From JAPLLS01 sp041309145 (GTDB lineage: Bacteria; Omnitrophota; Gorgyraeia; Gygaellales; Profunditerraquicolaceae): DNA of 18,691 nt. Position numbers and translations under genes: made by a program. Shown piece after piece: positions 1 through 7,311 of this stretch (position 1 is its first letter; every line of letters starts with the position of its first letter). The notes under the pieces are model-generated. The model made no database searches. It was not told the origin of the DNA and saw only the letters and a program-made list of their open reading frames with translations. Location of the stretch: contig JBFZAG010000006.1 in the NCBI GenBank assembly GCA_041309145.1, forward strand, positions 1 to 18,691, written 5' to 3'.

Positions 1-878
1 ACGGCTGCAGGAGCAGGCGCGGCAGCCGGTAAAGCAACCGCAGGATAACTGACTTTTTCCAGGACTAAAGTAACCTCGGTAAACACCGGGCCCTGCAAAA
101 CAGCCAACAGCGGCAGCCTTCTTTTATCGCAGCTGAAATAGGCTTTAAGGTTGCCTTTCTCCACTTTCTCCCCTTTTAACTTGGCGTAAGGCTGGATAAG
201 AAAAGCTCTTTTTTCGCCCAATGCCGGAGTTTTAATGAATGCCCTTGACTCCACCACCGCCAAAAGCTGGTAATTAGCTTCATTGCTGGAGACCGCAATT
301 TCAGTTTTCTCCCCGGGCTTAAGCGGAACAAGCATAAAATAATACAAAGCGCTTAAAGTATCCTGGACATTAGCCGGAATATCAAAAGTCTTCTCGGAAT
401 TATCCACAAAGTTCTTGAAACTGGCCTTGCGGTTTGCCTGGTCGAATTCGGTGATCGCGTCTTTCCTGAACTTGCCTTCCCGGCGGTAAACCTCATGGCG
501 AAGGGTATGAAGCTTCTCCACATCCATATAAGAAACATAGCGGTCTTCGATCTTGTAGACCGCGGAAAGGAACCCGCTGGACTTAAAGACCGCTTCCAGG
601 ACATAGGCGTCCCGGCCGTTGATATTCTTGATGCCTTTGACTGAAACGGTAACCTCTCCCGCGGCCATTCCCATCCATTGCACGCGGAAAGTGAGGGTCT
701 CTCCTTCCGGAAGGCGCTGATCCGGGGTTTCAATGACGATCTGCTGGGCGTCCAAAAGCATCCTGCTCTTGGTGTCAAAAGTCTTGCTGGTCGCCGACCA
801 TCTTACCCCCAGGCAGCCGCTGTTCAAAGCTAAGGCCAGAACCAGCCCGCCAAAAAGGAAAAGCGATTTTTTTACCAT
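1..878 (-). CDS. DUF3108 domain protein, possible lipoprotein (C-terminus beyond the window)
   Basis: About 292 codons are visible, open without a stop to the window edge, so the gene is partial. The ATG at 878 lies 7 nt after the pspC-like stop codon, which implies co-transcription and perhaps coupling; its own Shine-Dalgarno is poor. The N-terminus (MVKKSLFLFGG, then a hydrophobic run to NSGC, Cys22) looks like a lipoprotein signal, although Asn at -3 is not canonical for a lipobox. The stretch EGETLTFRVQWMGMAAGEV near residues 57-75, followed by a segment reading GRDAYVLEAVFKSSGFLSAVYKIEDR, is typical of DUF3108 proteins, a periplasmic beta-rich family of unknown function. The visible end is Ala/Pro-rich (ALPAAAPAPAA), probably a linker to more sequence outside the window. 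Family call is firm; function unknown. Confidence 0.85.
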   Translation of the reverse strand, partial: MVKKSLFLFGGLVLALALNSGCLGVRWSATSKTFDTKSRMLLDAQQIVIETPDQRLPEGETLTFRVQWMGMAAGEVTVSVKGIKNINGRDAYVLEAVFKSSGFLSAVYKIEDRYVSYMDVEKLHTLRHEVYRREGKFRKDAITEFDQANRKASFKNFVDNSEKTFDIPANVQDTLSALYYFMLVPLKPGEKTEIAVSSNEANYQLLAVVESRAFIKTPALGEKRAFLIQPYAKLKGEKVEKGNLKAYFSCDKRRLPLLAVLQGPVFTEVTLVLEKVSYPAVALPAAAPAPAA

Positions 879-885
879 ACTTTTT

Positions 886-1080
886 TCAGCTGAATTTGTG
901 AGTATCTTTGGGAATGGATACCCAGAAAACCAGATAGGCCAGGATGCCGAAACCGAACATCAGGGTGACCAGGACGAACAGTATCCTGAACAGCACCGGA
1001 TCCTTGTCAAAATATTCGCCCATCCCGCCGCAGACTCCGGCGATCACCCTTTCTTTACTTGAGCGGTAGATCCTTTTCAT
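886..1080 (-). CDS. PspC-domain small membrane protein
   Basis: A 64-residue protein consisting of almost nothing but a PspC domain: basic N-terminus MKRIYRSSKERVIAGVCGG, the family signature G-V-C-G-G-(M/L)-G-E-Y-F, then one membrane helix at about residues 30-55 ending in the usual WVSIPKD-type tail. PspC in enterobacteria is an inner-membrane sensor of the phage shock response, but short stand-alone PspC proteins are widespread and mostly uncharacterised, so no gene symbol is given. The start is supported by AAGGGGG six nt upstream and by a good promoter at 1107-1135. It is the first gene of a unit with the DUF3108 gene, pointing to a shared envelope role. Confidence 0.9.
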   Translation of the reverse strand: MKRIYRSSKERVIAGVCGGMGEYFDKDPVLFRILFVLVTLMFGFGILAYLVFWVSIPKDTHKFS

Positions 1081-1106
1081 GATTGTCCCCCTTGATCGCG
1101 GTTTTT

Positions 1107-1135
1107 ATTATACCCCAAAGAAAAACCCCCTGCAA
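1107..1135 (-). promoter_or_regulatory. sigma70-type promoter for the pspC-DUF3108 unit, overlapping a terminator
   Basis: Reading the minus strand, TTGCAG (1135-1130) is followed by exactly 17 nt and then a perfect TATAAT (1112-1107). Transcription would start near 1100, about 20 nt before the pspC start codon. The -35 box lies inside the 3' arm of the preceding gene's terminator stem and the spacer holds its T-run. Confidence 0.75.
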
Positions 1136-1154
1136 CAAATTCCGCTGCGGGGGG
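1117..1154 (-). terminator. intrinsic terminator after the PAS gene
   Basis: On the minus strand the arm CCCCCCGCAGC (1154-1144) pairs with GTTGCAGGGGG (1136-1126) around a 7-nt loop, with one mismatch and one G-T pair, followed by TTTTTCTTT (1125-1117). It lies about 55 nt after the PAS stop codon and separates that unit from pspC. Confidence 0.8.
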
Positions 1155-1208
1155 CTTTAATCTGGAAGGGTTATTAGAAGGCCGGATTTTTCCGATAATC
1201 GCCTTAAT

Positions 1209-1613
1209 TCAAACTTCGTTCAAGAGCCTTTTTTCTCCGCTCAGATTCTGGATCTCGGTGATATCCTGGGTCACTTCCAGGCAGCCCAGGTAGCTCCCAT
1301 TGGGATCGCGCAGCGCGAAATATTCGATCAGCACTTTGATCTTTTTCCCTTCTTTGCCGAGGTCGATCCAGAACCTGGCCTTATCCCGTTTTTTCTTTTT
1401 CATCTCAGCCAGGATCTGTTCGACCTTGATCAGACTTGCCTTGGGATGGCAGTCGCGGACGTTTTTTCCCAGCGCGGTCACCGGACGCTTGAATATCCGG
1501 GAATCATGCTTATTCCAGGCGATAACTTTATCATCGGCGTCCAAAACCGAAAACTCTAAAGGCACTGTTTCCTCTATTGCTTTCAAGATCCGCTCATGTA
1601 ACCTGCCGATCAT
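1209..1613 (-). CDS. stand-alone PAS domain protein of the DUF438-associated type
   Basis: A 134-residue protein that is a single PAS fold. The central block NVRDCHPKASLIKVEQILAE (residues 51-70), then KRDKARFWIDLG, and the C-terminal GSYLGCLEVTQDITEIQNL closely follow the PAS domain normally found at the C-terminus of DUF438 proteins, with the conserved Cys55-His56-Pro57. There is no output domain (kinase, GGDEF, HTH) and no N-terminal DUF438 or hemerythrin part, so it should act as a ligand or redox sensor through a partner. The ATG has a strong AAGGAGG six nt upstream. The upstream DUF2156 gene ends 48 nt away, across a hairpin, and the two probably share a transcript. Cofactor cannot be told from sequence. 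Confidence 0.85.
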   Translation of the reverse strand: MIGRLHERILKAIEETVPLEFSVLDADDKVIAWNKHDSRIFKRPVTALGKNVRDCHPKASLIKVEQILAEMKKKKRDKARFWIDLGKEGKKIKVLIEYFALRDPNGSYLGCLEVTQDITEIQNLSGEKRLLNEV

Positions 1614-1625
1614 ATCCGCCTCCTT

Positions 1626-1660
1626 ATGGCTTAACGGGGATCTGTCCCCAACAAGGCCAT
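1626..1660 (-). repeat. intergenic hairpin between the DUF2156 and PAS genes
   Basis: An inner stem GGGGA/TCCCC with a 4-nt loop (1636-1649) is nested in an outer stem ATGGCTT (1626-1632) against AAGGCCAT (1653-1660) with one bulged G. It fills almost the whole 48-nt gap and ends just before the PAS ribosome binding site. There is no T-run, so it is more likely an RNA processing or stability element, or a REP-like palindrome, than a terminator. The core GGGGACAGATCCCC resembles REP-type palindromes. Confidence 0.55.
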
Positions 1661-1661
1661 C

Positions 1662-2549
1662 TTAGTTATCCTTTGAACTGATGGTGTATTTCTTGATCAT
1701 CTCCACGGGATGATAAGAAAGCTTGGATTTCCTCAAACCTTCCACCCCCAGATCCTGCTCCATGTTCACGAATTCGTACTCCCCGGCTTCATGAGCCAGA
1801 AATTCGTTGCAGATCAGCTGGTAAAGCCCGGCCATAGCGGGATTGGCCCTAAGCACATGCAAAACCAAAGTGTTCTGGTTAAGCCTCTGGGCCACAGCCA
1901 GAGCGCAGATCTTTTCCTCCACCCGGATCGCTCCGGCCACTAAGTCGAACTCCCGGCAATGAGCAAGCATTTCCCGGACCGCCCGGCGTTCTTTGAACAA
2001 ACCTTCCACGCTGTCGCAATGCTTGATCGAACACCATTCTTCCTCGAAAAGAAAACATTCCCGGACATGGGAAGAATCAAGCTTGACGTAATCATAGTTG
2101 AAAAACCCCTTGAACTTCTTGATCAGGTTCCTTTTACCGTCGTACTTTTTACCCGCCAGGTCGATCAGGTCAGAAGTTCTAAAGAGGTAGTCCGAATTAT
2201 CGGCGTCAAACTCGATCCGGAAAGAACTGTCTTTTTCAAACAGCGCTTTGACGGCTTCCGGGACCCGGAAAAAAAGGCAGTTCTTCTGTTTTAAAAGCTC
2301 TTCCATCGGAGCCTTGATATATCCCGCTCCGATCGGCAAAAAAAATTTCTTTTCCAGAGCGCAGTCAGAGCAGATAAGAATAAAGCCTTTCAACCGGGTG
2401 ATCAGGGGTTTATAAACTTCCCTCCAGGCATAAAGATTGGTAAAGGTCAACTCCGAGATCACCGGAGGGCTGGCTTTGAGAGCTTCAATAAAAACCGGGC
2501 GGTCCTCCATTTCCAGCGGTCGGAAATCAGGATATTCAGGTATGTTCAT
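1662..2549 (-). CDS. DUF2156 protein (phosphatidylglycerol lysyltransferase C-terminal-like, GNAT-type fold)
   Basis: A protein of 295 residues from the ATG at 2549. The order of motifs (IPEYPDFRPLEMEDRPVF at the start; SDYLFRTSDLIDLAGKKYDGKR in the middle; FVNMEQDLGVEGLRKSKLSYHP near the end) is that of soluble DUF2156 proteins, which share the C-terminal domain of MprF/LpgS with two GNAT-like lobes. The membrane flippase part of MprF is absent. The YLF-DLI-L-GKKY-KRN block is the family's hallmark. A longer frame begins at a GTG at 2597, but I prefer 2549: GGGAGAG lies 5 nt upstream of that ATG, the family usually begins at this point, and a promoter-like pair at 2580-2608 would start transcription inside the extension. 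Substrate unknown; an aminoacyl or acyl transfer is only an inference from the fold. Confidence 0.85.
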   Translation of the reverse strand: MNIPEYPDFRPLEMEDRPVFIEALKASPPVISELTFTNLYAWREVYKPLITRLKGFILICSDCALEKKFFLPIGAGYIKAPMEELLKQKNCLFFRVPEAVKALFEKDSSFRIEFDADNSDYLFRTSDLIDLAGKKYDGKRNLIKKFKGFFNYDYVKLDSSHVRECFLFEEEWCSIKHCDSVEGLFKERRAVREMLAHCREFDLVAGAIRVEEKICALAVAQRLNQNTLVLHVLRANPAMAGLYQLICNEFLAHEAGEYEFVNMEQDLGVEGLRKSKLSYHPVEMIKKYTISSKDN

Positions 2550-2579
2550 GCAAACTCTCCCATAAAAATGCGCATGATT

Positions 2580-2608
2580 ATTGTATTTACTTTTCACGTT
2601 CCTGTATA
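2580..2608 (-). promoter_or_regulatory. possible promoter of the DUF2156-PAS unit
   Basis: TATACA (2608-2603) and TACAAT (2585-2580) on the minus strand are 17 nt apart, matching the -35 consensus at 4 of 6 and the -10 at 5 of 6. Transcription would begin near 2573, giving a leader of about 24 nt to the ATG at 2549 and excluding the GTG at 2597. Confidence 0.45.
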
Positions 2609-2652
2609 TGACTTTTTTCCACCTTCTGCTGATATAATCCCGCTTTTAAAAT

Positions 2653-2689
2653 AAAAAGGCGCCTCCCTGAAGAGGGGAGGCGCCTTTTT
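2653..2689 (-). terminator. strong bidirectional terminator after gdhA
   Basis: Two 15-nt arms, AAAAAGGCGCCTCCC (2653-2667) and its exact complement (2675-2689), enclose a 7-nt loop. With A-runs on one side and T-runs on the other it works in both directions. It lies 18 nt after the gdhA stop codon. Confidence 0.92.
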
Positions 2690-2706
2690 AAAGACTATCC
2701 TGGAGC

Positions 2707-4044
2707 TTACACTAAACCCTGGTCGAGCATGGCGTCGGCGACTTTGACGAATCCGGCGATATTGGCGCCTCTTACGTAATTCATGTATTTGCCGTCTTTG
2801 CCGTATTTGACGCAGGAAGAATGGATGTTGATCATGATCTGATGAAGCTTCTCGTCGACTTCTTCCCGGCTCCAGTTAAAACGCTGGCTGTTCTGGGACA
2901 TTTCCAGCCCGCTGGTAGCCACGCCGCCGGCGTTGGAAGCTTTTCCGGGAGCGTAAAGGATCTTGGCGGACTGGAATACTTCCGCCGCTTCGGGAGTAGA
3001 CGGCATATTCGCGCCTTCGGCTACGCAGATGCAGCCGTTTTTGACCAGTTTTTTGGCGTCCGCATCATTGACCTCGTTCTGGGTGGCTGAAGGGAACGCG
3101 GCGTCGCATTTAACCTCCCAGGGTTTTTTGCCGTCGAAATATTTGCAGTTGTATTTGTCGGCGTATTCCTTGATCCGGCCGCGCTTGACGTTTTTAAGGT
3201 CCATGACAAACTGCAATTTCTGCTCGCTGATCCCGTCGGGGTCATAAATATATCCCGAAGAGTCTGACAGGGTGACGGGCTTGGCCCCAAGCTGCAGCAG
3301 TTTTTCCACGGTGTACTGGGCGACATTGCCGGAACCGGAGACCACGCAGATCTTGCCTTTAAGGGAATCGCCTTTGGTCTTTAACATTTCCTGGGCGAAA
3401 TAAACGCAGCCGTATCCGGTGGCTTCGGGGCGGATCAAAGACCCTCCCCAGTTCAAGCCTTTGCCGGTCAAAACGCCGGTGAATTCATTGCGCAGCCTTT
3501 TATACTGTCCGAACAAAAAGCCGATCTCGCGTCCGCCTACCCCGATATCCCCTGCGGGCACATCGGTATTCGGGCCGATATGGCGGGCCAGTTCGGTCAT
3601 GAAGCTCTGGCAGAAACGCATTACCTCGTTATCGGACTTGCCTTTGGGGTCGAAATCCGAGCCACCCTTGCCTCCGCCCATAGGCAGAGTAGTCAAGCTG
3701 TTCTTAAAAACCTGCTCAAAAGCCAGGAATTTGAGGATGCTTAAGTTTACGCTGGGGTGCAATCGCAAACCGCCCTTATAAGGTCCGATAGCGCTGCTCA
3801 TCTCAATGCGATACCCCCTGTTGATCTGGGTTTCGCCTTTATCGTCCAGCCAGGGAACCCGGAAGATTATAGTTCTTTCCGGTTCAGTCATTCTTTCCAG
3901 GATCTTGGCTTTGAGGTATTTGGGATTTTCTTCGGTAAAAGGCATCACCGTTTCGGCGACTTCCCGGACCGCCTGGTGGAATTCAGGCTCGTTGGGATTT
4001 CTCTCTATGACTTTCGCCATAAACTCATCGATTCTTTTCGACAT
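2707..4044 (-). CDS. gdhA: NADP-specific glutamate dehydrogenase
   Basis: A 445-residue hexameric-type (family I) glutamate dehydrogenase, full length. It catalyses reductive amination of 2-oxoglutarate with ammonium to L-glutamate, feeding nitrogen assimilation in the cytoplasm. Visible signatures are IGPYKGGLRLHP (86-97), the catalytic-lysine loop PMGGGKGGSDFDPKGKSD with Lys126, the VPAGDIGVGGREIGFLFG loop with Asp166, and the dinucleotide-binding GSGNVA (237-242). The Ser-Asp after the second Rossmann strand (TLSDSSG, 259-264) and close overall agreement with enterobacterial GdhA favour NADP(H). The ATG has AAGGAGG six nt upstream. The gene stands alone between two terminators. Its upstream region holds a perfect 6-3-6 dyad (4091-4105), a possible regulator site. 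Confidence 0.97.
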   Translation of the reverse strand: MSKRIDEFMAKVIERNPNEPEFHQAVREVAETVMPFTEENPKYLKAKILERMTEPERTIIFRVPWLDDKGETQINRGYRIEMSSAIGPYKGGLRLHPSVNLSILKFLAFEQVFKNSLTTLPMGGGKGGSDFDPKGKSDNEVMRFCQSFMTELARHIGPNTDVPAGDIGVGGREIGFLFGQYKRLRNEFTGVLTGKGLNWGGSLIRPEATGYGCVYFAQEMLKTKGDSLKGKICVVSGSGNVAQYTVEKLLQLGAKPVTLSDSSGYIYDPDGISEQKLQFVMDLKNVKRGRIKEYADKYNCKYFDGKKPWEVKCDAAFPSATQNEVNDADAKKLVKNGCICVAEGANMPSTPEAAEVFQSAKILYAPGKASNAGGVATSGLEMSQNSQRFNWSREEVDEKLHQIMINIHSSCVKYGKDGKYMNYVRGANIAGFVKVADAMLDQGLV

Positions 4045-4090
4045 GCTTTCCTCCTTGCGTTAATAAAACCGGTTATTCCAGCTGAGTTTC

Positions 4091-4105
4091 AGGCAACCTT
4101 TGCCT
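4091..4105. promoter_or_regulatory. perfect dyad upstream of gdhA
   Basis: AGGCAA-CCT-TTGCCT is a perfect inverted repeat with 6-nt arms and a 3-nt centre, centred about 54 nt before the gdhA start codon. In the transcript it could form a small hairpin; in DNA it could be an operator. I saw no convincing -35/-10 pair around it, so its role is open. Confidence 0.4.
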
Positions 4106-4128
4106 CTTTATTGGGCAGAATACCCGAT

Positions 4129-4164
4129 AAAAAAGGCGCCACTCGATAGATGAGTGACGCCTTT
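4129..4164 (-). terminator. terminator at the end of the envelope operon
   Basis: On the minus strand AAAGGCGTCACTC (4164-4152) pairs with GAGTGGCGCCTTT (4144-4132) with a single U-G pair and a 7-nt loop, continuing into TTTTTT (4134-4129). The wobble becomes an A-C mismatch on the plus strand, so the element favours minus-strand transcripts. It lies about 70 nt after the last operon gene and separates it from gdhA. Confidence 0.88.
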
Positions 4165-4235
4165 GTCATTACTCTACTTGCCTTGAACCTGGAACAAATC
4201 TATTTGACAATATTATCATTAAAAGCAATTTCTTG

Positions 4236-6278
4236 TCAACTGTTTTTTAAAAGCTCTTCCGCCAGATTCAAAACATCTTCCGCCGTGATCGCCTGGAGGC
4301 AAAGAAAATTTTTCCGGCAGTTATGCGCCAAACACTCCGCACATCCTACGTCTTTATGGATAAAGGCGCTTTTTTTATTATGCGGCCCCCAGCGTTGCGG
4401 GCTTAAACCGGGCAAAGACCGGCCCAGGATGGCGATCACCGGAATGCCGACGCTGGAAGCGATATGCATCGGTCCGGTATCGGAGGAAATAAACAAACTG
4501 CTCCGTTTCAAAAAGCTGGCAGCCTGGCTGATATCGTTATTTCCGACCAGGTTGATATAAGGTGTGTGCAGTCGGTCGATGACCTCCTGGCAGACCTTTT
4601 TGTCCGCAGGCCCTCCCAGGACGGCGATCTTCATCCCGCGGGCGCCGAGTCTATCCGCGACCAGGGCGTAGCGCTCCGGAGGCCAGATCTTGGAATCATC
4701 GCTGGCCCCGGGGTTGATCACCGCCAGTTTATCCGAAGGCAGGATATTTTCTTTGCTGAAAAAAGCTTCCACCCACTTCTCTGAACTCCGGGCTATAGGC
4801 ATAAAGGTGGATTTATCCTCCGGCTCTATGCCCAAAGCCCGGACCAGATCCAGATTATATTCTATTTCGTGCTTTTTCCCTTCGGCCTTCGTGTCTTTTA
4901 TCCGGCCGGTAAGCAAGAATCCTAATTTCCGGTCATAGCCTACTCTTTGGGGAATGCCGGCTAAAAAAGGAATAAGATTAGAGCGGTTAGAGGGATTTAA
5001 GACGATCGCCAGGTTGAACCTCTTTTTAGCTAAAGCCCGGCTGAAGCGCAAAGCTGAAAACCAGCTTTTATGTTTTCCGTCTTTATCATAAAGGATCACC
5101 TCGTCCAGGTAAGGATTGCCTTCCGCGATAACCTTAGTGTAAGGCCTGACTACCATCGCCAGGTAGGCCGAGGGATAAGCGTCGCGCAGAGCCTTGATCA
5201 CCGGGGTGGACAAAATTACGTCTCCGACGCGATCGGTGCGCACGATCAAAATGCGCTTGTACTCTTTTCGGACAGCCCTGACTTGCAAACTGCCTCCGGC
5301 CGGCAATAATTGCTTTAGCTGACAAAGCACTTCTTCAGGGCTGACCCGCTGCAGACATTCTATCGTGCCATAACGGCACCGGGCTTTCATGCACGGGCGG
5401 CAAGCTATTTCTTTTTTTACCGTCCGGCAATTACTCGACCAGGGCCCGTATTTAAACTCGTCTGTCGGCCCGAAAATCGCCACCACCGGGATATCCAGGT
5501 AGCTGGCCAGATGGAGATTCGCGCTGTCATTTGTGATCAGAACGGAGGCTCTTTGCAATAAAAGCGCCGCCTGCTTGAGCGTAGTCCGGCCGCTAAGGTC
5601 CAGGACCGGAACTTGGCAATTTTGCCGGATATATTGACTGGCCCCGGAGTCGCCTTGATCTCCGATAAGGACGATCCCGGCTTTATATTCTTTATCCAGG
5701 GCTTCGATCAACCTGGCGAATTTTTCTTTCGGCCAGAGTTTGGTCTGGCTGCGTCCTCCGGCGGAAACAACAATAACTTTATCCCCGGGCCCTGTTCCGC
5801 TTTCCTTGAGAATGGTCTCGATATAGGCCCGGTCAGCCTGGTAATAAGGCAAGGACCGGTGCAGCAGTTCGCTCTTAGCTGCCCCCAAAGCTTCGATGAT
5901 GCCGCGGATCTTATAGAGGTGGCGCTGGCGCATGTGTTTTATCCTGCCGGGCGCGCCGGAGAAAACCGAGGTCTTATACCCGGCGGCCAAAAACAGACCG
6001 AACAAACTGTTGCGCAAGTCCACCACCACGTCAAACTTTTCCTGGCGCAGCATTCTGAACAGCCCCAGCTTAAGGGATAAAGATGAGTGCTTATCGTAAA
6101 TGATCGCTCTTTTAATATAGGGATTATCCTCAAACAGCTCCGAGGGGCGGGGTCCGGTCAAAACCGTGATCTCCGCTTGCGGCAAATAAGCTCTGAGCTC
6201 GTCAATGACCGGCAAGGTCAGGATCGCGTCGCCGATATTGGTGAGGGTGATAAAAAGGATCTTTTCGGGTTTTGTCAT
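4236..6278 (-). CDS. tandem GT9-GT9 glycosyltransferase (two heptosyltransferase-like domains in one chain)
   Basis: A 680-residue chain, twice the usual GT9 length, with two complete ADP-heptose:LPS heptosyltransferase-like domains: residues about 5-330 and 341-678. Each has the N-terminal Gly-Asp motif (TNIGDAI, Asp17; DRVGDVI, Asp353), a phosphate-binding loop before a W-P motif (GGRSQTKLWPKEKF; NPGASDDSKIWPPERY), and the donor-site block (NDSANLHLA; SDTGPMHIA). Each ends in a four-cysteine cluster (C-x2-C-x4-C-x6-C and C-x2-C-x4-C-x5-C) and a Glu/Asp-Glu/Asp-Val segment. Both therefore look catalytically competent, probably adding two successive sugars to the LPS inner core at the cytoplasmic face. 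Its ATG is 2 nt after the preceding stop with little Shine-Dalgarno, so translation is probably coupled. Donor and acceptor sugars cannot be read from sequence. Confidence 0.92.
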   Translation of the reverse strand: MTKPEKILFITLTNIGDAILTLPVIDELRAYLPQAEITVLTGPRPSELFEDNPYIKRAIIYDKHSSLSLKLGLFRMLRQEKFDVVVDLRNSLFGLFLAAGYKTSVFSGAPGRIKHMRQRHLYKIRGIIEALGAAKSELLHRSLPYYQADRAYIETILKESGTGPGDKVIVVSAGGRSQTKLWPKEKFARLIEALDKEYKAGIVLIGDQGDSGASQYIRQNCQVPVLDLSGRTTLKQAALLLQRASVLITNDSANLHLASYLDIPVVAIFGPTDEFKYGPWSSNCRTVKKEIACRPCMKARCRYGTIECLQRVSPEEVLCQLKQLLPAGGSLQVRAVRKEYKRILIVRTDRVGDVILSTPVIKALRDAYPSAYLAMVVRPYTKVIAEGNPYLDEVILYDKDGKHKSWFSALRFSRALAKKRFNLAIVLNPSNRSNLIPFLAGIPQRVGYDRKLGFLLTGRIKDTKAEGKKHEIEYNLDLVRALGIEPEDKSTFMPIARSSEKWVEAFFSKENILPSDKLAVINPGASDDSKIWPPERYALVADRLGARGMKIAVLGGPADKKVCQEVIDRLHTPYINLVGNNDISQAASFLKRSSLFISSDTGPMHIASSVGIPVIAILGRSLPGLSPQRWGPHNKKSAFIHKDVGCAECLAHNCRKNFLCLQAITAEDVLNLAEELLKNS

Positions 6279-6280
6279 TC

Positions 6281-7309
6281 TTAATGATTTAAGGCCTGGC
6301 GGAGCTCAGCCATCACATCTTCAGGAGCGATCTCTTTCATGCAACGGTTATCCAGGCAACCGACTTTATAACAAGGAATCCGGCAGGCCGTGTTTTTACT
6401 GACGATGACCGCGTTTTCGGGCGGATATGGCCCGGTCAATTTAGGGTCGGTAGGCCCAAAAAGAGCGACGATCCTTCTGGCTCCCACGGCGTTGGCTATA
6501 TGCAGGGGGCCGGAATCGGCGCTGACAAATATATTAAGGACCTTGGCCAGGACCGCGAACTGCTTAATGGTAAGCTTGCCGCAGGCCAGGACCGCGCCAT
6601 GGCTCATGGCCTGGCGGATCTCTTCGGCGCACTCTATATCCTTATCCGAACCGGTTATGATGATCTTAGCCTTGAATTCATCTGCCAGTTTATCGGCCAG
6701 CGCCGCGAAGTTCTCCGGCGGCCAGCGCTTAGGCCCCCAATTTCCTCCGGGGTTCAGCCCGACGATAAAATCGTCCTCGGTGATCGAGTTCCTGATCAAA
6801 AATTCTTCCACCGCGCTGATATCCTCCTGCTTGACAAAGAATTCTGTGTGCCGGTCGGAGACGGTCAATCCCGATGCTTTGATTATATTAAGATAGTAAT
6901 CTATGCGGTGCATACTTTCCACGTGGGGGGCGGGAATGAATTCGGTCAGCAAAAAAGCCCGCTTGTTAGTGCGGTAACCGGTCCTCCGGGGAATTCCGGC
7001 AAGCCAGCAGATCAGCGCCCTGCTCATCGATCGGTGCAAAAGGAATACCCTGTCGAATCTCTTTTTGCGCAGGTAGAAAATGAATTTTATTTTCGCCCAA
7101 AGGCTTTTATGCTTTCTTTTTTCGTCGAAGATTATGATCTCGTCAAGATGAATATTGCCATCCAAGACCGGCAAACAGCGCTCCGGAATAACACAGGCTA
7201 TGAAATCTTCGGGATAATTAGCCCGGATATTCCTGATTGTAGCGGTAGAAAAAAGGACGTCGCCCAGCCAGTTGACGTTAAAAATAAGGATCTTGCCTTG
7301 CTTTTCCAT
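6281..7309 (-). CDS. GT9 glycosyltransferase, lipopolysaccharide heptosyltransferase II-like (WaaF type)
   Basis: A 342-residue single-domain GT9. NVNWLGDVLFSTATIRNIR (residues 11-29) with Asp17 has the N-W-x-G-D form of WaaF; GLNPGGNWGPKRWPPENFA is the nucleotide-binding loop and SADSGPLHIANAVG the donor-site block. The C-terminus carries a cysteine cluster C-x3-C-x4-C-x4-C followed by IAPEDV. WaaF transfers the second heptose to LPS inner core using ADP-heptose on the cytoplasmic face; this protein is the nearest in the window to that enzyme, but several GT9 paralogues are present and specificity may differ, so I do not assign the symbol. The ATG follows the deacetylase stop by 2 nt, and the next GT9 gene follows 2 nt after its own stop, so all three are likely coupled. 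Confidence 0.9.
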   Translation of the reverse strand: MEKQGKILIFNVNWLGDVLFSTATIRNIRANYPEDFIACVIPERCLPVLDGNIHLDEIIIFDEKRKHKSLWAKIKFIFYLRKKRFDRVFLLHRSMSRALICWLAGIPRRTGYRTNKRAFLLTEFIPAPHVESMHRIDYYLNIIKASGLTVSDRHTEFFVKQEDISAVEEFLIRNSITEDDFIVGLNPGGNWGPKRWPPENFAALADKLADEFKAKIIITGSDKDIECAEEIRQAMSHGAVLACGKLTIKQFAVLAKVLNIFVSADSGPLHIANAVGARRIVALFGPTDPKLTGPYPPENAVIVSKNTACRIPCYKVGCLDNRCMKEIAPEDVMAELRQALNH

Positions 7310-7311
7310 GG

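Noticed and set aside
353..778. 141-codon minus-strand open frame
   Set aside because: It is out of frame with the DUF3108 gene, which is open across the whole stretch and has family motifs. The alternative is rich in Arg, Ser and Pro without a pattern.
733..1062. 109-codon plus-strand open frame
   Set aside because: It is antisense to the PspC and DUF3108 genes and has no features of its own.
2550..2597. 16-residue N-terminal extension of the DUF2156 protein from a GTG
   Set aside because: The ATG at 2549 has a better Shine-Dalgarno and fits family N-termini; a promoter-like pair lies in the extension.
2628..2640. TATAAT on the plus strand
   Set aside because: It has no good -35 and would fire straight into the gdhA terminator with no plus-strand gene beyond.
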